Part shown: piece by piece, positions 1 through 6,808 of the stretch
Position numbering within the stretch: position 1 is the first letter of the stretch
Layout: each line of letters opens with the position of its first letter
From: Bacteroidota bacterium
GTDB taxonomy: Bacteria > Bacteroidota > Bacteroidia > Bacteroidales > PXBB01
Assembly: GCA_022708385.1 (NCBI GenBank)
Contig: JAKIYU010000114.1
Location: forward strand, 1 to 7,991
DNA: 7,991 nucleotides
Direction of reading: 5' to 3'
Notes under the pieces: generated by a model
Told to the model about the DNA's origin: nothing
Database searches by the model: none
What the model saw: the letters and a program-made list of their open reading frames with translations, nothing else
Program-made: the position numbers and the translations under genes

Positions 1-1
1 C

Positions 2-1954
2 CTTAAAGAACAACAACGCAATTGGATTGGCCGCTCCGAAGGCTGTACAATCGATTTTAAATTAAACCTGTCCGACATCTCTCTTAAAGTGTTTACTACA
101 CGCCCCGACACCATTTTCGGTGCCACATTTATGGTTATGGCACCCGAACACGAAGCTGCACTAAAAATTTGCCACCCCGATTATCTGAATGAAGTAACAG
201 AATATATTAACAAAGCTAAAAACAAAACCGAGCGCGAACGCCTGGCCGAGGTAAAAAACATTTCTGGCGCCTTTACTGGAGCCTATGCCATTAATCCTTT
301 CAACGGAAATCTCATGCCAGTCTGGATAGCCGATTATGTTTTGGCCGGATACGGAACCGGTGCTATTATGGCCGTACCTGCACACGACTCAAGGGACTAC
401 AGCTTTGCAAACTATTTCAAACTACCCATTATTGAAGTAGTTAGCGGTGGCGATATCACAAACGACGCTTACGAAGCTAAAGAAGGCACCATGATAAATT
501 CAGGCTTTATTAATAACCTTCCGGTTAAAGAAGCCATGAGCACAGTTATTGACGAAGTGGAAAAAAGAAATATTGGCCAACGCAAAGTAAATTTCCGCCT
601 CCGTGATGCTGTTTTCAGCCGCCAGAGATATTGGGGAGAGCCTTTCCCTGTTTTTTATAAAAACGACATACCTTATACCATCGAATTGGATAAACTCCCA
701 CTCGAATTACCCCTCATTGAAACCTTCCAACCTTCCCAAAATGGTGAACCGCCTTTAGCGCGTGCTAAAGAATGGCATACCGAACAAGGATACCCATACG
801 AATTAAGCACCATGCCCGGATTTGCTGGATCAAGCGCTTATTATTATCGCTATATGGACCCGCACAACAGCACCGCACTGGCTTCCCCCGAAGCCATTAA
901 TTACTGGCAAAACGTTGACCTGTATATCGGTGGTGCCGAACATGCCACAGGACATCTTATTTACTCCCGTTTCTGGAACAAATTCCTTTTCGACCTTGGT
1001 GATGTCTGCATGGACGAACCCTTCAAAAAGCTTATTAACCAAGGCATGATACAGGGACGTTCAAACCTCGTATATAGAATAAAGGGCAGCAACACCTTTG
1101 TATCCTTCAACCTTAAAAATAACCACGACACAACACCCATTCATGTCGATGTAAACATCGTCCAAAACGACATTCTCGACATCGATGCTTTCAAAAAATG
1201 GCGCGATGAATACGCCACTGCAGACTTTATCCTCGAGGACAATAAATATGTATGCGGCGTGGAAATTGAAAAAATGTCAAAATCCTTATATAATGTTGTA
1301 AACCCCGATAACCTGATAGAAAAATATGGCGCCGACACATTGCGCCTTTATGAAATGTTTCTCGGTCCCCTTGAGCAATCTAAACCATGGGATACGAAAG
1401 GAATTGAAGGTGTTTTCAGGTTTATAAAAAAACTTTGGAGATTGTATCACGATAACAATAATACTCCATGCATTACCAATGAAACACCTTCACCAGCTGA
1501 ACTCAAAATTCTCCATAAAACCATTAAACGCTTTAACGACGATATAGAACGCTTCTCTTTTAACACCAATGTCAGCACATTTATGATTTGCGTAAATGAA
1601 CTTACTGACCTGAAATGCAACAAAAAAGAAATTCTTTCTCCGCTCACAATTCTCATATCCCCCTATATTCCTCATATTGCCGAAGAATTATGGCAGATTC
1701 TTGGTAATACCGAATCCGTTACAAAACAAAAATTACCCGAACTTAACCCTGAATACATTACTGAAGATACCGTTAATTATCCGGTTTCTTTCAATGGCAA
1801 AATGAGATTCAATGCCTGTTTCCCTTCGGATTTATCAATACAGGAAATCGAAACTGAAATAATTAAAAACTCTGAAACACAAAAATGGCTGTCAGGAAAT
1901 AATCCTAAAAAAATTATTGTGGTTAAAGGGAAAATTATTAATATCGTATTTTGA
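2..1954 (+). CDS. leuS: Leucyl-tRNA synthetase, C-terminal ~650 residues (5' end cut by window edge)
   Basis: Class I aminoacyl-tRNA synthetase that charges tRNA-Leu with leucine in the cytoplasm. The reading frame is open from base 2, so the gene starts upstream; the GTG at 89 is an internal valine, not a start. Visible in order: NWIGRSEG at the entry to the CP1 editing domain (about 23-46), the threonine-rich editing motif TTRPDT (95-112), the editing-site motif GTGAIMAVPAHDSRD with its conserved Asp (353-397), RQRYWGEP on return to the catalytic core, MPGFAGSS, GGAEHATGHLIYSRFW, a leucine-specific insertion, and the KMSKS ATP loop (1271-1285). An alpha-helical anticodon-binding domain and a small C-terminal domain follow. 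Editing and KMSKS motifs are intact, so the enzyme should be active and proofreading. Roughly 270-300 N-terminal residues, including the HIGH motif, lie outside. It ends in TGA, 48 bp before the next gene on the same strand. Confidence 0.97.
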   Translation, partial: LKEQQRNWIGRSEGCTIDFKLNLSDISLKVFTTRPDTIFGATFMVMAPEHEAALKICHPDYLNEVTEYINKAKNKTERERLAEVKNISGAFTGAYAINPFNGNLMPVWIADYVLAGYGTGAIMAVPAHDSRDYSFANYFKLPIIEVVSGGDITNDAYEAKEGTMINSGFINNLPVKEAMSTVIDEVEKRNIGQRKVNFRLRDAVFSRQRYWGEPFPVFYKNDIPYTIELDKLPLELPLIETFQPSQNGEPPLARAKEWHTEQGYPYELSTMPGFAGSSAYYYRYMDPHNSTALASPEAINYWQNVDLYIGGAEHATGHLIYSRFWNKFLFDLGDVCMDEPFKKLINQGMIQGRSNLVYRIKGSNTFVSFNLKNNHDTTPIHVDVNIVQNDILDIDAFKKWRDEYATADFILEDNKYVCGVEIEKMSKSLYNVVNPDNLIEKYGADTLRLYEMFLGPLEQSKPWDTKGIEGVFRFIKKLWRLYHDNNNTPCITNETPSPAELKILHKTIKRFNDDIERFSFNTNVSTFMICVNELTDLKCNKKEILSPLTILISPYIPHIAEELWQILGNTESVTKQKLPELNPEYITEDTVNYPVSFNGKMRFNACFPSDLSIQEIETEIIKNSETQKWLSGNNPKKIIVVKGKIINIVF

Positions 1955-2002
1955 TTTTGGAATATTATTTGGTTTAAAGAATTATTCTAAAACAATACAG
2001 CC

Positions 2003-2797
2003 ATGAAAAAAACAACATTAATCCTGCTTAGTATATTTATTTTAAGCAGAATTTCAGCACAGGACCTCAGAGTTCAAAAAAATGAAGCTTTTCAGAGAGG
2101 CGAAAAAATAGTATATAAAGTTTATTACGACTCTTTTCTTACAGGCCATGTAGTTGCCGGTGAAGCAAGCCTCGAAATTGAAAAAGAAGACCGTATAATT
2201 GCCAACAGAAGCACTATGCATGTCATTGGTCTTGGCAGAACCAAAGGTCTCTTCAATCTGTTTTTCAAGGTAGTTAACCGCTACGAAACTTACATCGACG
2301 AAAAAGCCATAGCCCCACTGCTTTTTATTAGACGTACTAATGAAGGGGGATACAAAAAAAGTCAGGATGTTACATTTAATCACTTTAAAAAAATTGCCGT
2401 AAGCAATACCGCTACTGTACCGGTCACTGATTATATTCAGGACATTATTTCTGCATTTTATTACGCCCGCACACTCGATATAAAACCTGATATTAAAATC
2501 GGCGAAGAATTTCCTATTGACTTCTTTCTCGACGATTCTGTTTATACAACCAAAATCATTTTCGATGGCAGAGAAAACATTAAAACCAACCTCGGCACAT
2601 TCAAATGCCTTAAGTTTAAGCCTATGGTGCTTTCAGGAACTGTATTCAGCCAGCCTTATCCCATGACTCTTTGGATTTCAGACGACAAAAACAAAGTACC
2701 CGTTTTAGCAGAATCAGGTATTCTTGTTGGTTCTGTAAAATTGGAACTTATTAAATACAGTAACCTTAAAAATGAATTCACGGCTAAAATAAATTAA
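2003..2797 (+). CDS. Exported DUF3108-family protein
   Basis: A 264-residue protein whose biochemical role is unknown. It begins with a classical signal peptide (MKK, hydrophobic residues 5-15, likely cleavage after ISA at 19), so it is periplasmic or envelope-associated; there is no lipobox Cys. The mature part is beta-rich and matches my memory of DUF3108: GEKIVYKVYY (33-42) and VAGEASLEI (51-59), then Y-I-D-E...P-L-L-F-I-R-R-T-N-E-G-G-Y (97-117), a DIISAFYYAR segment (147-156), and a C-terminal part with FKPMVLSG, the motif WISDDKN (224-230) and ILVGSVKLEL (240-249). Family length is usually about 220-280 residues, so it looks complete. ATG at 2003 is chosen because it gives the signal peptide; no Shine-Dalgarno is visible, as is usual in Bacteroidota. 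It lies 48 bp after leuS and may be read through from it. A strong terminator follows. The family call is from motif pattern, not a search. Confidence 0.85.
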   Translation: MKKTTLILLSIFILSRISAQDLRVQKNEAFQRGEKIVYKVYYDSFLTGHVVAGEASLEIEKEDRIIANRSTMHVIGLGRTKGLFNLFFKVVNRYETYIDEKAIAPLLFIRRTNEGGYKKSQDVTFNHFKKIAVSNTATVPVTDYIQDIISAFYYARTLDIKPDIKIGEEFPIDFFLDDSVYTTKIIFDGRENIKTNLGTFKCLKFKPMVLSGTVFSQPYPMTLWISDDKNKVPVLAESGILVGSVKLELIKYSNLKNEFTAKIN

Positions 2798-2818
2798 TAG
2801 GCTATTTTCCTACTCCTT

Positions 2819-2858
2819 AAAAAAAGAAAACAGAAACCAGTTTTTGTTTTCTTTTTTT
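2819..2858 (+). terminator. Rho-independent-type hairpin after the DUF3108 gene
   Basis: A perfect 14-bp inverted repeat: left arm 2819-2832 (AAAAAAAGAAAACA), right arm 2845-2858 (TGTTTTCTTTTTTT). It continues inward by a G-U pair (2833/2844) and three A-U pairs (2834-2836 with 2841-2843), leaving a CCAG loop at 2837-2840. The 3' arm itself supplies the U-tract. The stem is almost all A-U, so it is weaker than its length suggests. It lies 21 bp after the stop codon of the DUF3108 gene and should end the leuS/DUF3108 transcript. The symmetry would allow it to work in both directions. Confidence 0.8.
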
Positions 2859-2872
2859 ATTTCATAATTTTG
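2843..2872 (+). promoter_or_regulatory. Bacteroidota-type promoter for the U32 gene
   Basis: TAATTTTG at 2865-2872 matches the Bacteroidota -7 consensus TAnnTTTG exactly, and a TTTG at 2843-2846 supplies the -33 element with an 18-bp spacer. Transcription would be expected to start near 2877-2880, giving a leader of about 75 nt before the ATG at 2954. The -33 element lies inside the right arm of the preceding terminator, so the two signals overlap. The spacer is a little shorter than the most common 19-21 bp but within the reported range. Confidence 0.6.
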
Positions 2873-2901
2873 CAATATTACTTAGAATAAGAGTAGCACA
2901 T

Positions 2902-2947
2902 CGTAATATCAGTAAGCTCTATATTAAGCTGCTGTATTCCGTAATAT
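2902..2947 (+). repeat. Leader segment with CGTAATAT direct repeat and weak hairpin
   Basis: The predicted leader of the U32 gene carries CGTAATAT twice (2902-2909 and 2940-2947). Between the copies is an imperfect hairpin: CAG 2910-2912 pairs with CTG 2932-2934, and AGCT 2915-2918 pairs with AGCT 2927-2930, with an 8-nt loop and a small internal loop. The repeats sit just upstream of the start codon and could be a regulator site, but 8-bp repeats in A/T-rich DNA also arise by chance. No known riboswitch is recognised. Confidence 0.25.
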
Positions 2948-2953
2948 TTGTTT

Positions 2954-4210
2954 ATGACAACTTCAATAGTCTCCAGCCCTATAGAATTAATGTCCCCCGT
3001 GGGCTCTTTCGAATCCCTTATGGCTGCCATTCAAGGTGGTGCCAACGCTGTATATTTCGGCGTAGGAAATTTAAATATGCGTGCGCGATCTTCTCAGAAT
3101 TTCACACTTGACGACATTGAAAATATTATTCAAATCTGCAATGAAAATAATGTTAAATCATATATTACTTTAAACACTGTAGTCTATGACAACGAAATTG
3201 AAGAAATAAAAACCATTATCAAAAAAGCTGCTGCCTGTAAAATCGACGCAATCATTGCATCTGATCAGGCCGTTATTAATTATGCCAACAAATCAAACAT
3301 ACCTGTTCACGCTTCAACCCAATGTAATGTTTCAAATATTGAAGCTGTAAAATATTATGCACAATTTTGCGATGTTATTGTTCTTGCAAGAGAACTATCA
3401 TTAGAACAAGTTAAAAACATCTGTACACAAATAAAGGAACAGAACATATTAGGATATTCAGGCAAACCGCTTAAAATTGAAGTCTTTGCCCATGGGGCCT
3501 TGTGCATGTCAGTTTCAGGCAAATGTTACCTGAGCCTCGACAACATGAACTATTCGGCAAACAGAGGAGCCTGCCTGCAATTATGCAGGCGAAAATATGA
3601 AGTTACCGATGCTGAAGACGGGCATAAGTTGTTAATTGATGGTCCCTATATCATGTCGCCAAAAGACCTATGTACTATTGGCTTTATTGACAAAATAATA
3701 CAAGCAGGTGTTTCAGTACTGAAAATTGAAGGACGCGGGCGCTCACCTGAATATGTCAAAACCGTTACTGCCACCTACAAAGAAGCCATTGAAGCTGTAC
3801 TTAACAATACCTATTCAAAATCCGATGTATCAATATGGTTAGACAAATTGAAAAGTGTTTATAACAGAGGGTTCTGGGAAGGTTACTATCTGGGTAAAAA
3901 AACCGGTGAATGGACTCAAAAATATGGCTCTCAGGCCACTACAAAGAAAGAATACATAGCTAAAGTAACCAATTATTTTTCAAATTTAAAAGTAGCTGAA
4001 ATTAAAGTAGAAACAGGGTTTATTTCTGTGGGCGACAACATTGTCATTTCCGGACCCACCACAGGCGTTATTGAAACAAAAGTATCTGAAATAAGAGTTG
4101 ATCTCAAGCAGGTCGAAAAAGCCAATAAAGGGGTGTTCTGCTCTGTACCGGTAAACCAGCTGGTTAGGCGTAACGACAAATTATACAAAATAACTACCCT
4201 AAGCAATTAA
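2954..4210 (+). CDS. U32-family (TrhP/RlhA-like) protein, probable RNA hydroxylation enzyme
   Basis: Annotated by tradition as 'peptidase U32', but characterised relatives (TrhP for 5-hydroxyuridine at tRNA position 34, RlhA for 23S rRNA C2501, UbiU/UbiV) are oxygen-independent, prephenate-linked hydroxylases, often with an Fe-S cluster. The 418-residue protein opens with the family N-terminus IELMSPVGSFESLMAAIQGG (10-29) and VYFGVGNLNMRA. The U32 signature is at 176-194, from E176-V-F through GALC184 and GKC191 to LS. C207 and C211 follow in RGACLQLCRR, and C240 in SPKDLC; the pattern C184/C191/C207 or C211/C240 fits a cluster site. KIEGRGRSPEYV (257-268) is also typical. Residues about 333-418 form a beta-rich U32 C-terminal domain. 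ATG 2954 is preferred over an in-frame TTG at 2948 because it is a normal start. The length is closer to TrhP (about 450) than to RlhA (about 650), so tRNA hydroxylation is the best guess. Confidence 0.9.
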   Translation: MTTSIVSSPIELMSPVGSFESLMAAIQGGANAVYFGVGNLNMRARSSQNFTLDDIENIIQICNENNVKSYITLNTVVYDNEIEEIKTIIKKAAACKIDAIIASDQAVINYANKSNIPVHASTQCNVSNIEAVKYYAQFCDVIVLARELSLEQVKNICTQIKEQNILGYSGKPLKIEVFAHGALCMSVSGKCYLSLDNMNYSANRGACLQLCRRKYEVTDAEDGHKLLIDGPYIMSPKDLCTIGFIDKIIQAGVSVLKIEGRGRSPEYVKTVTATYKEAIEAVLNNTYSKSDVSIWLDKLKSVYNRGFWEGYYLGKKTGEWTQKYGSQATTKKEYIAKVTNYFSNLKVAEIKVETGFISVGDNIVISGPTTGVIETKVSEIRVDLKQVEKANKGVFCSVPVNQLVRRNDKLYKITTLSN

Positions 4211-4231
4211 CTAATTTACTCCTTTCTGGCA

Positions 4232-4732
4232 CTATTCAATCTTAATACTGTATCTGGCAGCAAATTTCTGTTGCGCTTCAAAAAATTTATCAAATGCCCT
4301 TCCAATTATTTTGTCATAATTATTTAACCTCTTTTCAAAAAGGGCATCATGATTAACCGAATCTGCTCCTAATGTATCTGAATTAGCCAATAACACCAGT
4401 AACTCTGGTAGCTCTTTTAAAGTGGTCTCCCTGTATGCATTCATCATTGCGACCCCCTCTTTCTGAAAAGTATCATCGCCATTAAAGCCCCCTATACTTT
4501 TCATTTCTTCTTCCGAAGCATCCAATTGTTTTTTAAAATTTTCAAACTGAACATTAAAATTAATGGTATCTGACGTGAGAAGGTAATATATCAGTCTTTC
4601 TTCAATATCCGCCACTTTCTTGTAACAAAGCACTATATCTTCATTATAAGATAAAGCCTCATCAATGCTACTTGAACAAGATATATTTAATGATATGAAT
4701 ATTATAAGTAATGCACCAAAATAACGATTCAT
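4232..4732 (-). CDS. Small lipoprotein of unknown function
   Basis: A 166-residue protein whose function I cannot name. The N-terminus is a lipoprotein signal: hydrophobic residues 6-15, then ISC with Cys19 as the likely lipidated residue. Asn at -3 makes the lipobox imperfect, which Bacteroidota tolerate. The mature part is acidic and predicted almost entirely alpha-helical. It begins EALSYNEDIVLCYKKV, has a central Q-L-D-A-S-E-E-E-M-K-S-I-G-G-F segment, and ends in EAQQKFAARYSIKIE. This layout recalls the small helical surface lipoproteins named after Leptospira LIC11966, but that resemblance is from memory and weak. It lies 6 bp downstream of the metallopeptidase stop codon, so it is almost certainly co-transcribed and may share its compartment or act with it. 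Its TAG stop is 21 bp from the stop of the convergent U32 gene. Confidence 0.85.
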   Translation of the reverse strand: MNRYFGALLIIFISLNISCSSSIDEALSYNEDIVLCYKKVADIEERLIYYLLTSDTINFNVQFENFKKQLDASEEEMKSIGGFNGDDTFQKEGVAMMNAYRETTLKELPELLVLLANSDTLGADSVNHDALFEKRLNNYDKIIGRAFDKFFEAQQKFAARYSIKIE

Positions 4733-4738
4733 AATAAT

Positions 4739-6796
4739 TTAGTTTACTTTTGCAAGCGCTTCTTCCACAGCTTTAAATACCGGCTTATTCGAGATTTCCT
4801 GATTTACCGCCTTTAACATCCAATGTTGAGGCACAACAGAGCCATTCAGCAACATCCTGTATATTTCCTTAGCAAAAACAGCATTATTTGTTTTAATATA
4901 ATCTTCAACCTGAAACTCAATAAGATGCCCGACAGGGTATGCTGACAAATACAATGGATAAGCTATCATGTGTGAATAAATACCAAGTATAGGTTCATCC
5001 TTTTTACCAAATACAGGTGCATAGTATTTATTCCAAATATCTTTTGTTATAACCAATACCTGATTTTTCAATTGCTCAGGAGTAGCATCAGGATTAGCAT
5101 AAAGCCATTTCCATACGTTCATATCAACAAGCGACACACCCATAATCTCATACATGCTCCAGAAAATATCAAGTGTTTGAAGATACTTTTCGTTTTCATC
5201 CTTATTATTAATGCCCATTAACGACAAATCTCTTTTCTGAAACATAAAAGCCATAGCTTCGGTGAAAGCCGTATTAGGAACACCCTTCAACATATAATAA
5301 TCAATATCATAAAGTGTTATTGTTTGCTCAACACAATGCCCAAGTTCGTGCATACCTATATTGTAGCCTTTATAATCCATGCCTCCTTTAGGAATTCTTG
5401 ATCTTAAATGAGCTACATCACCCTTCATCTGCGCTCCCCATGCATGCCCTGCTCCTCTGGCCCCTTCAACAACAATGTGTTTTGATATATCCTGAGCTTT
5501 TTCTTTTTCAAAACCAAGTTTTACTAAAAAATTCGGTATATCCTTCTCATATGCTTTTACATCCGGATATTTTTTATTCAATGTTTTGCTTAGTTCCGAT
5601 TCATTCTGGTTACTTCTCGATTTAAATCCGTCATACCAAATATCAAATGGCTCGAGGCTTCTGCCAAGTCTTTTGCTGATAAGCGCTCCCACTTTCTTTA
5701 TCTGTTCCGAAGAAACAAGCTCCACAAATAACTTTTCGACAAATTCTTGCCGCATTTCCATATTCTTTTCAAAGGCCCTGTCAATATAAGTGGAATAATA
5801 AGGACAATACGGGTCAATTTCTTTAAGAACCTTGAACTGGTTCAACAAATGCTCATAACGTACATTGGGTTCAGGTGTGATACTAACATCCGCATCTCCT
5901 TTTTTTGCAGTATTCTTGTAGGGATTCCATACCAATTCTTCATTATTAATTACTTCTTTAGGTATCTCCTGTGTAATTATTCGTTTCATCACTTCATATA
6001 TAAGCTTTTGCTTATTTAATCCATCTTCCCCTTTATTGTAGTTTGCTTTTAATTCATCTCTTAATCCCCAGTGAGAAATAAGTCTGAGGCTATCGGTAAA
6101 TAATTGTTTTCCAGCATTATCCCTCAAATTATGCATTATTATATTATACTCCGAGATATAGGTATCAGCTTCTGTTTCTATCTGCGCTTCCTTAAGCAGT
6201 AATGAGGCTGGCGTTCTTGATGTAAATACATCAGCCATCCTGGCATAAGCCCATTCCTTTCGTGTCCAGTCTTTACCCTTAGCTTCCTTTTCTGCTAAAG
6301 AATAATGAGGAAAATTTAAAAGAACATGATGCGCAAGCTTATTGTTAAACATATCATCCATAAAGTGAGAAGAGGGATCATAACTGCCAAATAACATATC
6401 AACCGGTGTCAATTCTCCCAAATCCAGATGTAAAGTCCTCTTAAGCTCTATGTTGAGCATATTGAAACTGCCAAAGAGCATTTCAAAATAATGTGAGGTT
6501 TTATTGAAGAATACGTCCAGTTTTTCCTGATCAGCAATAAAGTTTTCCTTGCAAAATTTAATAAAATCATCTTCATTGCCATCTTCCGATTTCCAGAATT
6601 GTGCTACCTGGTTTACTCCCGTTTCTATTCTCAAACTGTTATCTTTTCCGTGTTGAGCAAAGAGCTCATCAATAGCTTTTTTAATTGTATTTTCGTTAAT
6701 TGTTTTCATAGAATCTTTCTTATCATTTTCACATTTTTTTTGGTTACAGGCTGTTATCATAAAAACAACAACCAATAAAGAAATAAGTTTTTTCAT
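4739..6796 (-). CDS. Lipoprotein zinc metallopeptidase, gluzincin type (HELGH...E), M2/M3-like
   Basis: A 685-residue predicted lipoprotein: MKK, hydrophobic residues 4-13, lipobox ITAC with Cys17 as the lipidated residue, then a polar Lys/Asp/Glu-rich linker to about residue 35. The rest is mostly helical. The zinc site is HELGH at 483-487, with E484 as the general base. E513 in AFTEAMAF, 30 residues after the first His, fits the third ligand. The spacing resembles families M2 (ACE-like) and M3 (oligopeptidases), where it is about 28-29. Upstream, GRSLEPFDIWYDGF (378-391) and EGARGAGHAWG (444-454) resemble the M3-type approach to the active site. Downstream, SHMIAYPLYLSAYPVGHLIEF (608-628) holds His and Tyr residues of the kind that stabilise substrate there. 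Expected activity is cleavage of short peptides at the cell envelope. I cannot assign a named family. It starts 12 bp after the Pgk stop and is followed 6 bp later by a small lipoprotein gene. Confidence 0.88.
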   Translation of the reverse strand: MKKLISLLVVVFMITACNQKKCENDKKDSMKTINENTIKKAIDELFAQHGKDNSLRIETGVNQVAQFWKSEDGNEDDFIKFCKENFIADQEKLDVFFNKTSHYFEMLFGSFNMLNIELKRTLHLDLGELTPVDMLFGSYDPSSHFMDDMFNNKLAHHVLLNFPHYSLAEKEAKGKDWTRKEWAYARMADVFTSRTPASLLLKEAQIETEADTYISEYNIIMHNLRDNAGKQLFTDSLRLISHWGLRDELKANYNKGEDGLNKQKLIYEVMKRIITQEIPKEVINNEELVWNPYKNTAKKGDADVSITPEPNVRYEHLLNQFKVLKEIDPYCPYYSTYIDRAFEKNMEMRQEFVEKLFVELVSSEQIKKVGALISKRLGRSLEPFDIWYDGFKSRSNQNESELSKTLNKKYPDVKAYEKDIPNFLVKLGFEKEKAQDISKHIVVEGARGAGHAWGAQMKGDVAHLRSRIPKGGMDYKGYNIGMHELGHCVEQTITLYDIDYYMLKGVPNTAFTEAMAFMFQKRDLSLMGINNKDENEKYLQTLDIFWSMYEIMGVSLVDMNVWKWLYANPDATPEQLKNQVLVITKDIWNKYYAPVFGKKDEPILGIYSHMIAYPLYLSAYPVGHLIEFQVEDYIKTNNAVFAKEIYRMLLNGSVVPQHWMLKAVNQEISNKPVFKAVEEALAKVN

Positions 6797-6808
6797 GTTT
6801 ATTAATAA

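Noticed and set aside
1979..1989. AGAATTATTCT palindrome between leuS and the DUF3108 gene as terminator or operator
   Set aside because: Only a 5-bp A/T-rich stem with a 1-nt centre, too tight to fold and without a U-tract; expected by chance.
2054..2383. 109-codon open frame on the - strand inside the DUF3108 gene
   Set aside because: It lies wholly antisense to a convincing signal-peptide protein, has no recognisable domain and no promoter; it is a shadow frame.
2948..2953. TTG at 2948 as the start of the U32 protein
   Set aside because: The in-frame ATG at 2954 is only two codons later and is a normal start; homologues do not need the extra residues.
5348..5362. Dipeptidyl peptidase III (family M49) as identity of the metallopeptidase
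   Set aside because: Length is similar, but M49 has the longer HExxxH motif (HELLGH); here it is HELGH, which is HExxH.
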